A stretch of 64,000 nucleotides of DNA from Celeribacter sp. PS-C1. Its GTDB lineage: Bacteria; Pseudomonadota; Alphaproteobacteria; Rhodobacterales; Rhodobacteraceae. Positions 35,063 through 42,569 of this stretch are shown here, piece by piece. The notes beneath the pieces are model-generated. The model did not search any database, had not been told where the DNA came from, and was given only the letters and a program-made list of their open reading frames with translations. Each line of letters starts with the position of its first letter. Position 1 is the stretch's first letter. Made by a program: the position numbers and the translations under genes. Location: positions 46,149-110,148 of the forward strand of contig NZ_JAHXRW010000012.1 in the NCBI RefSeq assembly GCF_019429625.1. Direction: 5' to 3'.

Positions 35063-35926
35063 TTATTCGGTCTCCTCGGTGGCAATCACGTCTTTGGGCT
35101 CTGATGTTTCGCTCAGCCCGGCGGTCAAAATCTGACGGCGCGTCGGCGCGTCGGACATCACCTCTGCACGGCTTTCACGCTCAGCCGCCTCGCGTTCAGC
35201 CGCCTCGGCTGCGGCCAACTCCTCTTCGCGTGCCGCCCGGATGTCCGCGCTGCGATCCGTCTCAGCCCGGTGTTCTTCCTGAAACAGGGCGACCATCACC
35301 GCGTTGCCAACGTCAACGGCCTGTGCCTGTGTTTTGAAATCCCCCATGGGAGAGAACAGGGAGCAGGCCTTATATCCGCCCGTTTGCTCGCGCGTGTTGT
35401 GGATGAATTCATAGTCCCCGGAGGGAAAAGACAAGACCTCTTTTTCGCCCGCCTTGAGGCCATCCCAATCCTCGCCTTCGCCCGGCAAGAGGACGAGATT
35501 CATGAACCACGGCGAAATCAGAACGCCCAAGGGCCGCCCCTCATATTCCATGAACCCCACGGCCTGCACATGCAGCACCTTGTTGACGATCGGAACGTCG
35601 CGCATCTTGGCGTGCCAAACCTCGGTGAAATCGCGGACCAAAGCCTCGGTGCGCCGCGCCAGCCGGGCCGCGGCCTGCATCGCGTCCGAGCCGGGGTCTT
35701 CGGAGACGAGAAATTGTTCCTTGGGCGCATCGCAATTGGGGCATTTCCAATCGTCTGGCAAGGCGAGAAACGGGGTGCCGGGGAGCACTTGCCGCGTGTC
35801 GTCCCCCTCTGCCGGATCGTAGGGCGTCCAGCAGATTTTGCACTCCATGATCGCCTGATCGGAGATTTTATCATTGGCCCCGAGAAAGGACCCCTCGAAC
35901 CCGATTGTCGCCCCAGCCCCGTTCAT
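35063..35926 (-). CDS. hupJ: Rubredoxin-HybE fusion protein (HupJ, containing the HupI function)
   Basis: The 287-residue protein joins two domains. Residues 27-75 are a rubredoxin with C29, C32 (ECKICWTPYDP), C62 and C65 (KCPNCDAPK). Residues about 90-225 are a HybE/HupJ chaperone domain (LGVLISPWFMNLVLLP). A charged Ala/Glu-rich tail follows. In Rhizobium these are separate genes, hupI and hupJ. The rubredoxin is thought to help build or protect the small subunit under oxygen. The ATG overlaps the hupH stop by four bases. Confidence 0.93.
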   Translation of the reverse strand: MNGAGATIGFEGSFLGANDKISDQAIMECKICWTPYDPAEGDDTRQVLPGTPFLALPDDWKCPNCDAPKEQFLVSEDPGSDAMQAAARLARRTEALVRDFTEVWHAKMRDVPIVNKVLHVQAVGFMEYEGRPLGVLISPWFMNLVLLPGEGEDWDGLKAGEKEVLSFPSGDYEFIHNTREQTGGYKACSLFSPMGDFKTQAQAVDVGNAVMVALFQEEHRAETDRSADIRAAREEELAAAEAAEREAAERESRAEVMSDAPTRRQILTAGLSETSEPKDVIATEETE

Positions 35927-36762
35927 TGGATGGCCTCCAACACTTCGCGAAGACGCTCGCCGCTGTCGATCAAGTCCTCATTGGCCGCCAGCGCCACTTC
36001 GGGCATCTCGGTGACCTCGAACGTGTCGAGAATGAGCGTGTCCATCGAATTAAAGAACTGCACGCGCCAAACATGCGGCAAGGCCGTCGCTGTCACCCGG
36101 CAATTGCCGTAGCCCCGCGACAAGATGTCGGTCGCGCCCTGCCCCAAAGCGACGTCGAGCCAAACAAGGTCTTCTTCGGTATGAGGCAAAAGCGTCAGGT
36201 TGATCACATGTGCGTCCGCGCCGGGCACATAGGCTTTGGATTTGTCCTCAAGCTCGACCAGAAGCGGCGGCGCGTTGACCACTGCCGGATTGCGCGGCGC
36301 ATCTGCGCCCTGCCCGGCCCGCATCGGTTTGAAAGCCGAGGTTCGCGCAATGCGCGGCACGCTCCCGACTTCGATCGCATCAAGCCCCGCAGCCTGAAGC
36401 ATCCAGACACCGGCGAAGACGCTTTCCTGAACCTTGATCGACGGCAGGCCCCGCACTTTCATCGCTACCTCGCCCGACCCCATCGTTTCCGCGATCAGGG
36501 CGCGGTTCGGCGCATCGAGTTTCGAGAGATCGAAAGGTTCGACATCGACGCCCTCGGCCACCTGAACGCAGGCCTCGGACAGACAGGCAAGCAGATCAAG
36601 CGCTGGCTTCAGCTCATCGCTGAGCTCCACTTCCGGATAATGCGTCGTATAGGTCCGCATATCCTGAGGCATCTGCATGTATTCAAGCTCGGTCCCATCC
36701 TCTTCGGGCGGCTGCGATCCGGGACCATATCCCATGGGCGGCAATTGGAAGTTATTGACCAT
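35923..36762 (-). CDS. hupH: Hydrogenase expression/formation protein HupH
   Basis: The 279-residue protein matches HupH, related to HyaF. It has LACLSEACVQ, VEVGSVPRI-like and SRGYGNCRVTATALPHVWRV segments. It is needed for maturation of the hydrogenase small subunit. It lies 25 bases after hupG and overlaps the next gene by four bases. Confidence 0.95.
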   Translation of the reverse strand: MVNNFQLPPMGYGPGSQPPEEDGTELEYMQMPQDMRTYTTHYPEVELSDELKPALDLLACLSEACVQVAEGVDVEPFDLSKLDAPNRALIAETMGSGEVAMKVRGLPSIKVQESVFAGVWMLQAAGLDAIEVGSVPRIARTSAFKPMRAGQGADAPRNPAVVNAPPLLVELEDKSKAYVPGADAHVINLTLLPHTEEDLVWLDVALGQGATDILSRGYGNCRVTATALPHVWRVQFFNSMDTLILDTFEVTEMPEVALAANEDLIDSGERLREVLEAIQ

Positions 36763-36787
36763 CTGTGTCTCCCTCAGGCTCTCTGGC

Positions 36788-37174
36788 TCAGGCGGTTTCT
36801 GGTGTCGGCATCGCGAGGATTTGCGCGATGCGGCTCATGTAATCGTCCCAATCCCTCACCTTGGGAATGCCCGCGAGAAAGACGCCTTCGCGGTAGAACA
36901 ACAGAGACGGGGTTTTCAGCACGCGGGTCGCCTCGCGCAGCTTTGCCTCAATCGGATCGGCGACGACGGCACAGTCGAACTTGCCCTGAAAGGTCAGTTT
37001 AAGCTCCGGCAGGATCACCGCCACATCGGCCGTTTCCAGATTGCGTTTCGCGTCTCCCGGAATGAACAGGACATGCACGCCCGGACGGTTGGTGAAGTCG
37101 GCGACATCGTGGTCCGTCTCCAAAAGCGGCCAGCCCATCTCCGTGGTCAGGCGATCAATCAACGGGTGGCTCAT
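36788..37174 (-). CDS. hupG: Hydrogenase expression protein HupG (HyaE-like thioredoxin fold)
   Basis: The 128-residue protein has a thioredoxin-like pattern (HVLFIPGDAKRNLETADVAV, then TPSLLFYREG) without a CxxC pair. This matches HupG/HyaE, a chaperone proposed to bind the Tat signal of the small subunit. Its start overlaps the hupF stop by four bases. Confidence 0.93.
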   Translation of the reverse strand: MSHPLIDRLTTEMGWPLLETDHDVADFTNRPGVHVLFIPGDAKRNLETADVAVILPELKLTFQGKFDCAVVADPIEAKLREATRVLKTPSLLFYREGVFLAGIPKVRDWDDYMSRIAQILAMPTPETA

Positions 37175-37491
37175 GCGGTGGTCTCCCCTTTGGCGAGTGC
37201 GGCCTGCAGATGCGGCGGCAATTGTGGTTCACGGTTGTCGAGATCGGCGAAAGCATCGCCCAGATCACGTCCTTCCATCAGGGCGGCCAATCCGCCCAGA
37301 GCCTTTTGAATTTTGAGGGCTTCCTCTTCCGAAATCACCTCGCGAGCGGTTCCGAGAAAGGTCAGAACCCAGGTGCCCGGTTCGACCGGCCCCGTGAGGG
37401 CGAGATCGATCAGGTGTTTCTGCTTGCCGTCAAACGCGGTCGCGGCAAGGTCCTCGCGAAAGAGGATTTGCATGGGAACACCGACGCACAT
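37171..37491 (-). CDS. hupF: HypC-family chaperone HupF
   Basis: The 106-residue protein starts MCVGVPMQI with the conserved C2 and has TWVLTFLGTAREVISEEEA. It is a second HypC-type protein with a longer C-terminus than HypC, as expected for HupF, which protects the large subunit under oxygen in Rhizobium. I chose the ATG at 37491, one base after the hupD stop; the upstream frame is a shadow of hupD. Confidence 0.94.
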   Translation of the reverse strand: MCVGVPMQILFREDLAATAFDGKQKHLIDLALTGPVEPGTWVLTFLGTAREVISEEEALKIQKALGGLAALMEGRDLGDAFADLDNREPQLPPHLQAALAKGETTA

Positions 37492-37492
37492 G

Positions 37493-38101
37493 TCAGACGC
37501 CTTGCGGCAAGAAACGGTCGTCTCCGACACGACAGGCCTCGTCCTCGGAGGGGCGCCCCTCTTCGTAGGCCCCGCGCAGGATCGACGGATCGGCGAGATC
37601 ATTGCTCTCGGTCCGGCCTTCGCGCACCTCGATGCCGAGCGCGCGCAGTTTTTCGACCGCGATGGCGAGCGCGGGGGCGATCTGGGCAGCGACGACATCG
37701 CGAAGGCCGCCACCATAATCTTCAAGCTCTTCGGGCTGACAGCCGATCAGGATCAGTTTCTCTGGACAATAGCCCATGAGTTGGGCCGTCGCGATGACAT
37801 CCTGGAACCCCGTCTGGTGCAGGGACATTTTCTTGGCGCCCATAAAAGCCGGAACCTCGTCGTCTTCGACGATTTTCAACGTGCCCGGCGTCAGGCCGTA
37901 ATCCACGGCGTCGAACACCAAAAGCGTGTCGACCTCTTCGAGAAACGGCAAAAGGTAGAGACCCTGCGTGCCGCCATCGAGCAGCCGCACCTCCGGCCCG
38001 AACGCATAGCTTTCCGCCAGAGTTTCGACGCAGCGCACGCCGAACCCTTCGTCCGCCCAAAGGACATTTCCGATCCCAAGAACAAGAACCTTAGCAGTCA
38101 T
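37493..38101 (-). CDS. hupD: Hydrogenase maturation protease HupD
   Basis: The 202-residue endopeptidase has the N-terminal GIGNVLWADEGFGV with nickel-ligand E18, D64 in VFDAVDYG and H95 in KKMSLHQTG. It removes the C-terminal peptide of HupL after nickel insertion. GGAGG precedes the ATG. It opens the accessory-gene operon and is separated from hupC by a 309-base gap with a hairpin terminator. Confidence 0.96.
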   Translation of the reverse strand: MTAKVLVLGIGNVLWADEGFGVRCVETLAESYAFGPEVRLLDGGTQGLYLLPFLEEVDTLLVFDAVDYGLTPGTLKIVEDDEVPAFMGAKKMSLHQTGFQDVIATAQLMGYCPEKLILIGCQPEELEDYGGGLRDVVAAQIAPALAIAVEKLRALGIEVREGRTESNDLADPSILRGAYEEGRPSEDEACRVGDDRFLPQGV

Positions 38102-38410
38102 CTGCTCTTCCTCCCGTCACATCCACAGCTTTCGTCGCGCGTTTTGCGTCTTTCAAAAGGTGGATGGTTTATTTCCGATATTTGCGTTCACCGATCATAG
38201 GCTTTCTGATTTTCACCTTCACCGAATTTTCGGAATACAATGGAATACCGTTAAGCCATGAAAAACACTTGAAAATTTCACCTACTCGGCTCCCCCGGCC
38301 AAAAATGAGTGACATTTAACTTTCCACCTTTAGTAAAAAATGGAAACCATAAATACACAAAAGGCGGAGCATTGCTCCGCCTTTCCCGAATGTTCGCCTG
38401 ACTCGCCCCC
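38102..38410. other. Intergenic region between hupD and hupC
   Basis: This 309-base AT-richer stretch holds no credible gene. It contains a strong hairpin near hupC (38360-38384) and a small dyad CCGAA-TT-TTCGG at 38222-38233. A promoter for the hupD operon probably lies in its lower half; I could not place one with confidence. Confidence 0.6.
38360..38384 (-). terminator. Probable intrinsic terminator after hupC
   Basis: An 11-base perfect stem, AAAGGCGGAGC on the minus strand, with a 3-base loop lies 27-51 bases beyond the hupC stop. The trailing strand gives TTTT and then a T-rich run. It could terminate or attenuate hupSLC transcription before hupD. Confidence 0.7.
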
Positions 38411-39193
38411 TCACTCGGGGCGCGTGTCCTTGAACGTCCGCGTGCCTGAAATCATCGTCGAGACCATGGACTGGCGCGACAGGATGTCTTCGCGGATGGC
38501 GGCGTAGATGTGGATGATCATGAAGACCACGATGAACCACATGCCGAGGTGATGCACCGAATGCACGATCTGGCTGTTGCCAAAGAGCGTAAGGACCCAG
38601 CCTGCGGCATGATCCGCAAAGCTACCCTGCCCCGTGCCTTCGGAATAAAGCGCCCATCCGGTCAGGATCATAAAAGTCAGCCCGAGCGTCATGAAAAAGA
38701 ACATCGCCGTCTGCGCCAGAGGGTTGTGGCCCACATATTTCTTCGGCTCTTTCTCAAGGAAGGCGTACCATTTCAGCTCGAACACAACCTCCTGCCACCA
38801 GCGTTTTTTCCAGACCGGAAGATAGAACAGCTGTTTGGCGTGATGGTTGCCCACAAACGCCCAATAGATGCGCCCGAAAAAACCCACCGTGACGATCATA
38901 CCCGCCGCGAAATGCCCGAAACGGATGTAGCCCATGACGAATTGATGCGTGGCTTCGGCGATCTGCATCGACGGCAGAGGCGAGGCGATGAACCAACCGG
39001 TGATACAGAGAATGGTGATCGCCAGCGCATTGACCCAGTGCCAAACCCGAACCGGCCATTCATAGACGAAAACCGAGGTCTGATTGCGGATGCTCTCGAT
39101 ATCCTCGTCCCGTGCGTCCCCGGTCAGCCGCGAGGCCTCCATCGGCAGCGGCATGTTGGGGTTCGGATGGTGAATGGAGTCATGATCCGCCAT
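38411..39193 (-). CDS. hupC: Ni/Fe-hydrogenase b-type cytochrome subunit HupC
   Basis: The 260-residue membrane protein has four hydrophobic segments. Candidate haem histidines are in RVWHWVNA, IRFGHFAAG and HSVHHLGMW. It anchors HupSL to the periplasmic face and passes electrons to the quinone pool. I chose the ATG at 39193 with GGAGG upstream rather than the one 57 bases earlier, which lies inside the small gene before it. Confidence 0.95.
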   Translation of the reverse strand: MADHDSIHHPNPNMPLPMEASRLTGDARDEDIESIRNQTSVFVYEWPVRVWHWVNALAITILCITGWFIASPLPSMQIAEATHQFVMGYIRFGHFAAGMIVTVGFFGRIYWAFVGNHHAKQLFYLPVWKKRWWQEVVFELKWYAFLEKEPKKYVGHNPLAQTAMFFFMTLGLTFMILTGWALYSEGTGQGSFADHAAGWVLTLFGNSQIVHSVHHLGMWFIVVFMIIHIYAAIREDILSRQSMVSTMISGTRTFKDTRPE

Positions 39194-39195
39194 CG

Positions 39196-39393
39196 TCACT
39201 CCTCCTTGCGCTTGGACGCCCGCGCTTTCACCGTGTTGACGATCAGCCAAACGACCACGGCCGCCACGCCGACCATCACAATATGCGCCTCCGTGTGGCC
39301 CTCAGCTCCCGGCAGAGTGGCGTGGCCCTCATGGGCCAGCGCAGGGGCGGCCAGCGCCGCGGTGATGGATGCGATTGCAAAACCAAGTTTCAT
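39196..39393 (-). CDS. Small exported or membrane protein between hupL and hupC
   Basis: The 65-residue protein has a signal peptide (MKLGFAIASITAALAAPALA). The mature start HEGHATLPGAEGHTEAH is histidine-rich, followed by a transmembrane helix (VGVAAVVVWLIVNTV) and a basic tail. GGAGG lies before its ATG. It is two bases from hupC and 14 from hupL, so it is surely co-expressed. I do not recognise it as a standard hup product; a small accessory of the HupSLC complex or a metal-binding peptide are possibilities. Confidence 0.75.
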   Translation of the reverse strand: MKLGFAIASITAALAAPALAHEGHATLPGAEGHTEAHIVMVGVAAVVVWLIVNTVKARASKRKEE

Positions 39394-39407
39394 GATATTT
39401 TCCTCCC

Positions 39408-41198
39408 TTAACGCACTTTGACCGTGGTCAGCTCATCGCCATCCGGCGACATGACGTGGGTCGAACAGGCCAGACACGGGTCGAAGCTGTGCAATGTGCG
39501 CAGAATTTCCACGGGCTCCTCCGGACGCTCCATCGGCGTGTCCAAAAGCGAGGCCTCGAAGGCGCCGATATTGCCCGCCGTGTCGCGGGGGCTGCCGTTC
39601 CAAGTGGTCGGCACGACGCATTGATAGTTCTCGATGCGACCGTCCTTGATCTTGATCCAATGGCCAAGAGCCCCACGCGGCGCTTCGGTCATGCCGACGC
39701 CTTTCGCTTCGGTGGGCCAAGTGCTTGGATCCCATTTCTCCACATTCGCCGTCGAGCTGTCGCCGTTCTTGATGTTGGTCACCAGCTTGTCGAAGAAGTG
39801 CTGCTGCAGACGCGAGCAATACTCGGATTCGAGCGCGCGTGCCGCGGTGCGGCCCAGCGTCGAGAACAGCGCATCGAACGGCAGATCCATCGTGCGCAAC
39901 AGGCCGTCGACCTGCCCTTTGATGTCCTCGTGGCCCTTGGCATAGCCGATGATGTAGCGCGCGAGCGGCCCCACCTCCATCGCATGGCCTTTCCAACGCG
40001 GCGCCTTGATCCAGCTGTATTTCGCGGCCTCGTCCAGCTCCTGAATATTGGTGCGCGTGCCTTTGGCATTCGGCCCAAGCTCGTATTTCGGCTCTGTGAT
40101 CCCGTCCCAAGGATGCAGCCCCTTGCCCGGTTCGCCATAGGTGTACCAGCTGTGGTCCACAAATTCCTGAACCTGCTCCGGATCGCGCGGGTCGACATCG
40201 TAAACGGTCGAGAGATCGCCATTGATGATCGCGCCGCGCGGCATGTGCAGCTGTTCGGCGGAGAAGTCATTCGGGTGCTCGGGAATATCGCCGTAGGCCA
40301 GACAGGCTTTCGACGCGAGACCGCCGCCATAGAGCCAGTTGCGATAAAAGCCGCCGATCGCGATGACATCCGGGATATAGACGTTGCGGTTGAATTCGAG
40401 CGTCTGCTGGATGATCGACTGAACCATGTTCAGCCGTTCCATATTGATCGCGCCGACACCGCCGACCCCATCGACATTGATCGGGCACGGCACGCCGCCC
40501 ACCAACCAGTTCGGATGCGGGTTCTTGCCGCCAAAGATCGTGTGGACCTTGACGATTTCCTTCTGAAGATCAAGCGCCTCCAGATAGTGGGTCGTCGCCA
40601 TCAGATCCGCTTCGGGCGGCAGTTTATAGGCCGGGTTGTCCCAATAACCATTCTTGAAAAGGCCAAGCTGACCGCTTTCAATGAATTTTTTCAGGCGGTT
40701 CTGCACGTCGCGGAAGTACCCCGGGGAGGAGAGAGGGTGCGACGGAGAAACCGCCTGCTGCAGCTCGGAGGTGGTTTTCGGGTCCGCCTTGAGGGCATTC
40801 ACCGGGTTCACCCAGTCCAGAGCATGCAGATGGTAAAAGTGCACGATGTGATCGTGGATTTGCAGCGCGAGCTGCATGAGGTTGCGGATCGAGTTGGCGT
40901 TGTCCGGGATCATGATGCCCAGAGCATCCTCCACCGCACGCACAGAGGTCAGTGCGTGTGTGCCGGTGCAGACACCGCAAATGCGCTCGGTAAAGGCCCA
41001 AGCGTCGCGCGGATCGCGGCCTTTGAGGATCACTTCGAGACCGCGCCACATGGTGCCTGTGGAGACCGCGTTGCGGATCACGCCATTCTCATCGACGTTC
41101 ACCTCACAGCGCATGTGACCTTCGATCCGGGTCACCGGGTCGACAACGATCCGCTGGCCGGAATTGTCGATGTTGAAACCGTTGGGAGTGCTGACCAT
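39408..41198 (-). CDS. hupL: Uptake [NiFe]-hydrogenase large subunit HupL
   Basis: The 596-residue subunit has the N-terminal [11 protein letters not shown], the L1 motif [10 protein letters not shown] (C74, C77) and the L2 motif DPCLACSTH (C575, C578, H581). A 15-residue C-terminal peptide starting VMSPDG would be removed by HupD after H581. The four cysteines bind the NiFe centre that oxidises H2. It lies three bases after hupS. Confidence 0.98.
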   Translation of the reverse strand: MVSTPNGFNIDNSGQRIVVDPVTRIEGHMRCEVNVDENGVIRNAVSTGTMWRGLEVILKGRDPRDAWAFTERICGVCTGTHALTSVRAVEDALGIMIPDNANSIRNLMQLALQIHDHIVHFYHLHALDWVNPVNALKADPKTTSELQQAVSPSHPLSSPGYFRDVQNRLKKFIESGQLGLFKNGYWDNPAYKLPPEADLMATTHYLEALDLQKEIVKVHTIFGGKNPHPNWLVGGVPCPINVDGVGGVGAINMERLNMVQSIIQQTLEFNRNVYIPDVIAIGGFYRNWLYGGGLASKACLAYGDIPEHPNDFSAEQLHMPRGAIINGDLSTVYDVDPRDPEQVQEFVDHSWYTYGEPGKGLHPWDGITEPKYELGPNAKGTRTNIQELDEAAKYSWIKAPRWKGHAMEVGPLARYIIGYAKGHEDIKGQVDGLLRTMDLPFDALFSTLGRTAARALESEYCSRLQQHFFDKLVTNIKNGDSSTANVEKWDPSTWPTEAKGVGMTEAPRGALGHWIKIKDGRIENYQCVVPTTWNGSPRDTAGNIGAFEASLLDTPMERPEEPVEILRTLHSFDPCLACSTHVMSPDGDELTTVKVR

Positions 41199-41201
41199 GG
41201 T

Positions 41202-42335
41202 TTACGCCTCCTCTTTCTTTTTATTGTCTTGGACTTTGCGTTGCGCCGTTTTTAGCGCGGATACGGCGGCATGGGCGGCGACACCTGCGCCCACCACACC
41301 GGCGGCGGCGAGACCCACCTTGTCGGCATTGGCTTCGACGCCGAATTGCGTGAGATCGGTCACCCGGTCATAGAAAGACCCCTGATCCCAGAACCCGTCC
41401 TCGGAACAACCAATACAGCCGTGACCCGATTGAATCGGGAAGGACACGCCTTCGTTCCAGCGCACGGTCGAACAGGCGTTGTAGGTGGTCGGGCCCTTGC
41501 AGCCCATTTTGTATAGGCAGTAGCCCTTGCGCGCGTTTTCGTCGTCCCAGGCTTCGACAAACTGACCGGCATCGAAATGTGGCCGACGATAGCACTTGTC
41601 ATGAATCCGCTGGGAGTAAAACATCGCCGGCCGCCCCTGGCGGTCGAGTGTCGGAAGTCGATCGAAGGTCAGCATATAGGTGATCACGCCGGTCATGACC
41701 TCGGCAATCGGCGGACAGCCCGGCACTTTGATGATCGGCTTGTCGGTGATGACCTTATGGACTGGCGTGGCGCGCGTCGGGTTCGGTTTCGCAGCCTGAA
41801 CACAGCCATAGGACGCACAGGCCCCCCAGCTGATGATCGCTTTCGCGTGTTTGGCGGCATGGGTGAGCTGATCGACAAAGGGCTTGCCGCCGATGATGCA
41901 ATACATCCCGTCCTCATTGAGCGGCGGATTGCCCTCCACTGCAAGGATGTAGTTGCCTTTATATTTCTCGATGGTCTCTTCCAGCGCCGCTTCGGCCTGA
42001 TGCCCGGCGGCGGCCATCAGCGTGTCGTCGTAATCCAGAGAGATCATCGACAGCACCACGTCTTTCGCGAGCGGATGCGCGGAGCGGATGAAACTTTCAG
42101 AGCAACAGGTGCATTCCAACCCGTGGACCCAGATCACCGGCGTGCGCGGCTTGGTCTCCATCGCATGCGCGATCTTCGGCACAAAGGCGGGCGACAGGCC
42201 CAGAGCGGCCGCGGTCAGCGAACAATATTTCATAAAGGACCGGCGCGTGATCCCTTGTCGGCGCATGACGTCGTAAAACGTCTCGATCTGAGCCGCGGTC
42301 TTTTCCGTGGTCCCGGTCTCCGAAAAATCGGTCAA
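41202..42335 (-). CDS. hupS: Uptake [NiFe]-hydrogenase small subunit HupS
   Basis: The 377-residue subunit carries a long Tat signal with [10 protein letters not shown] and cleavage near KIAHAME. Cluster cysteines are in [19 protein letters not shown] and nearby. A C-terminal hydrophobic anchor ([19 protein letters not shown]) is present. I chose TTG at 42335 because GGGAGG lies eight bases upstream. The ATG at 42395 has a weaker GAGG and would lengthen the pre-signal region by 20 residues. The three FeS clusters pass electrons from HupL to HupC. Confidence 0.95.
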   Translation of the reverse strand: MTDFSETGTTEKTAAQIETFYDVMRRQGITRRSFMKYCSLTAAALGLSPAFVPKIAHAMETKPRTPVIWVHGLECTCCSESFIRSAHPLAKDVVLSMISLDYDDTLMAAAGHQAEAALEETIEKYKGNYILAVEGNPPLNEDGMYCIIGGKPFVDQLTHAAKHAKAIISWGACASYGCVQAAKPNPTRATPVHKVITDKPIIKVPGCPPIAEVMTGVITYMLTFDRLPTLDRQGRPAMFYSQRIHDKCYRRPHFDAGQFVEAWDDENARKGYCLYKMGCKGPTTYNACSTVRWNEGVSFPIQSGHGCIGCSEDGFWDQGSFYDRVTDLTQFGVEANADKVGLAAAGVVGAGVAAHAAVSALKTAQRKVQDNKKKEEA

Positions 42336-42473
42336 AATGCGTCCCTCCCTCGGCGAGTGATTGGGCCTTATGGCCACTTGCGAATGCGATGGCATACAAT
42401 GCCTCGATCCTCAGTCTCGCCGGGAGAGGGGTGCAAAACAAACAGAGCGCGACAAACTGTCGTGTCTTATTTT

Positions 42474-42487
42474 TTGATTAGATTCAA
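42474..42487. promoter_or_regulatory. FNR-type box upstream of hupS
   Basis: TTGAT-TAGA-TTCAA matches the FNR/FnrL consensus TTGAT-N4-ATCAA at nine of ten positions. It lies within a longer dyad TTTTTGA-N6-TCAAAAA (42471-42490), about 140 bases before the hupS start. It would link hydrogenase expression to low oxygen. Confidence 0.6.
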
Positions 42488-42569
42488 AAAGATGCCAAAA
42501 GGGAGAACTGACATGGCGGGAAGCGTCTAACCGCCAGAACGCCGAAGCGGAAAGGAGCTTACCGCCCCT

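Noticed and set aside
39456..41255. Plus-strand frame of 599 codons opposite hupL
   Set aside because: It is an exact antisense shadow of the hydrogenase large subunit, with no domain or start signal.
42336..42569. HupR binding site of the form TTG-N5-CAA
   Set aside because: I searched both strands of the hupS upstream region and found no exact match; the nearest pair is TTG-N8-CAA, which is better read as the FNR box.
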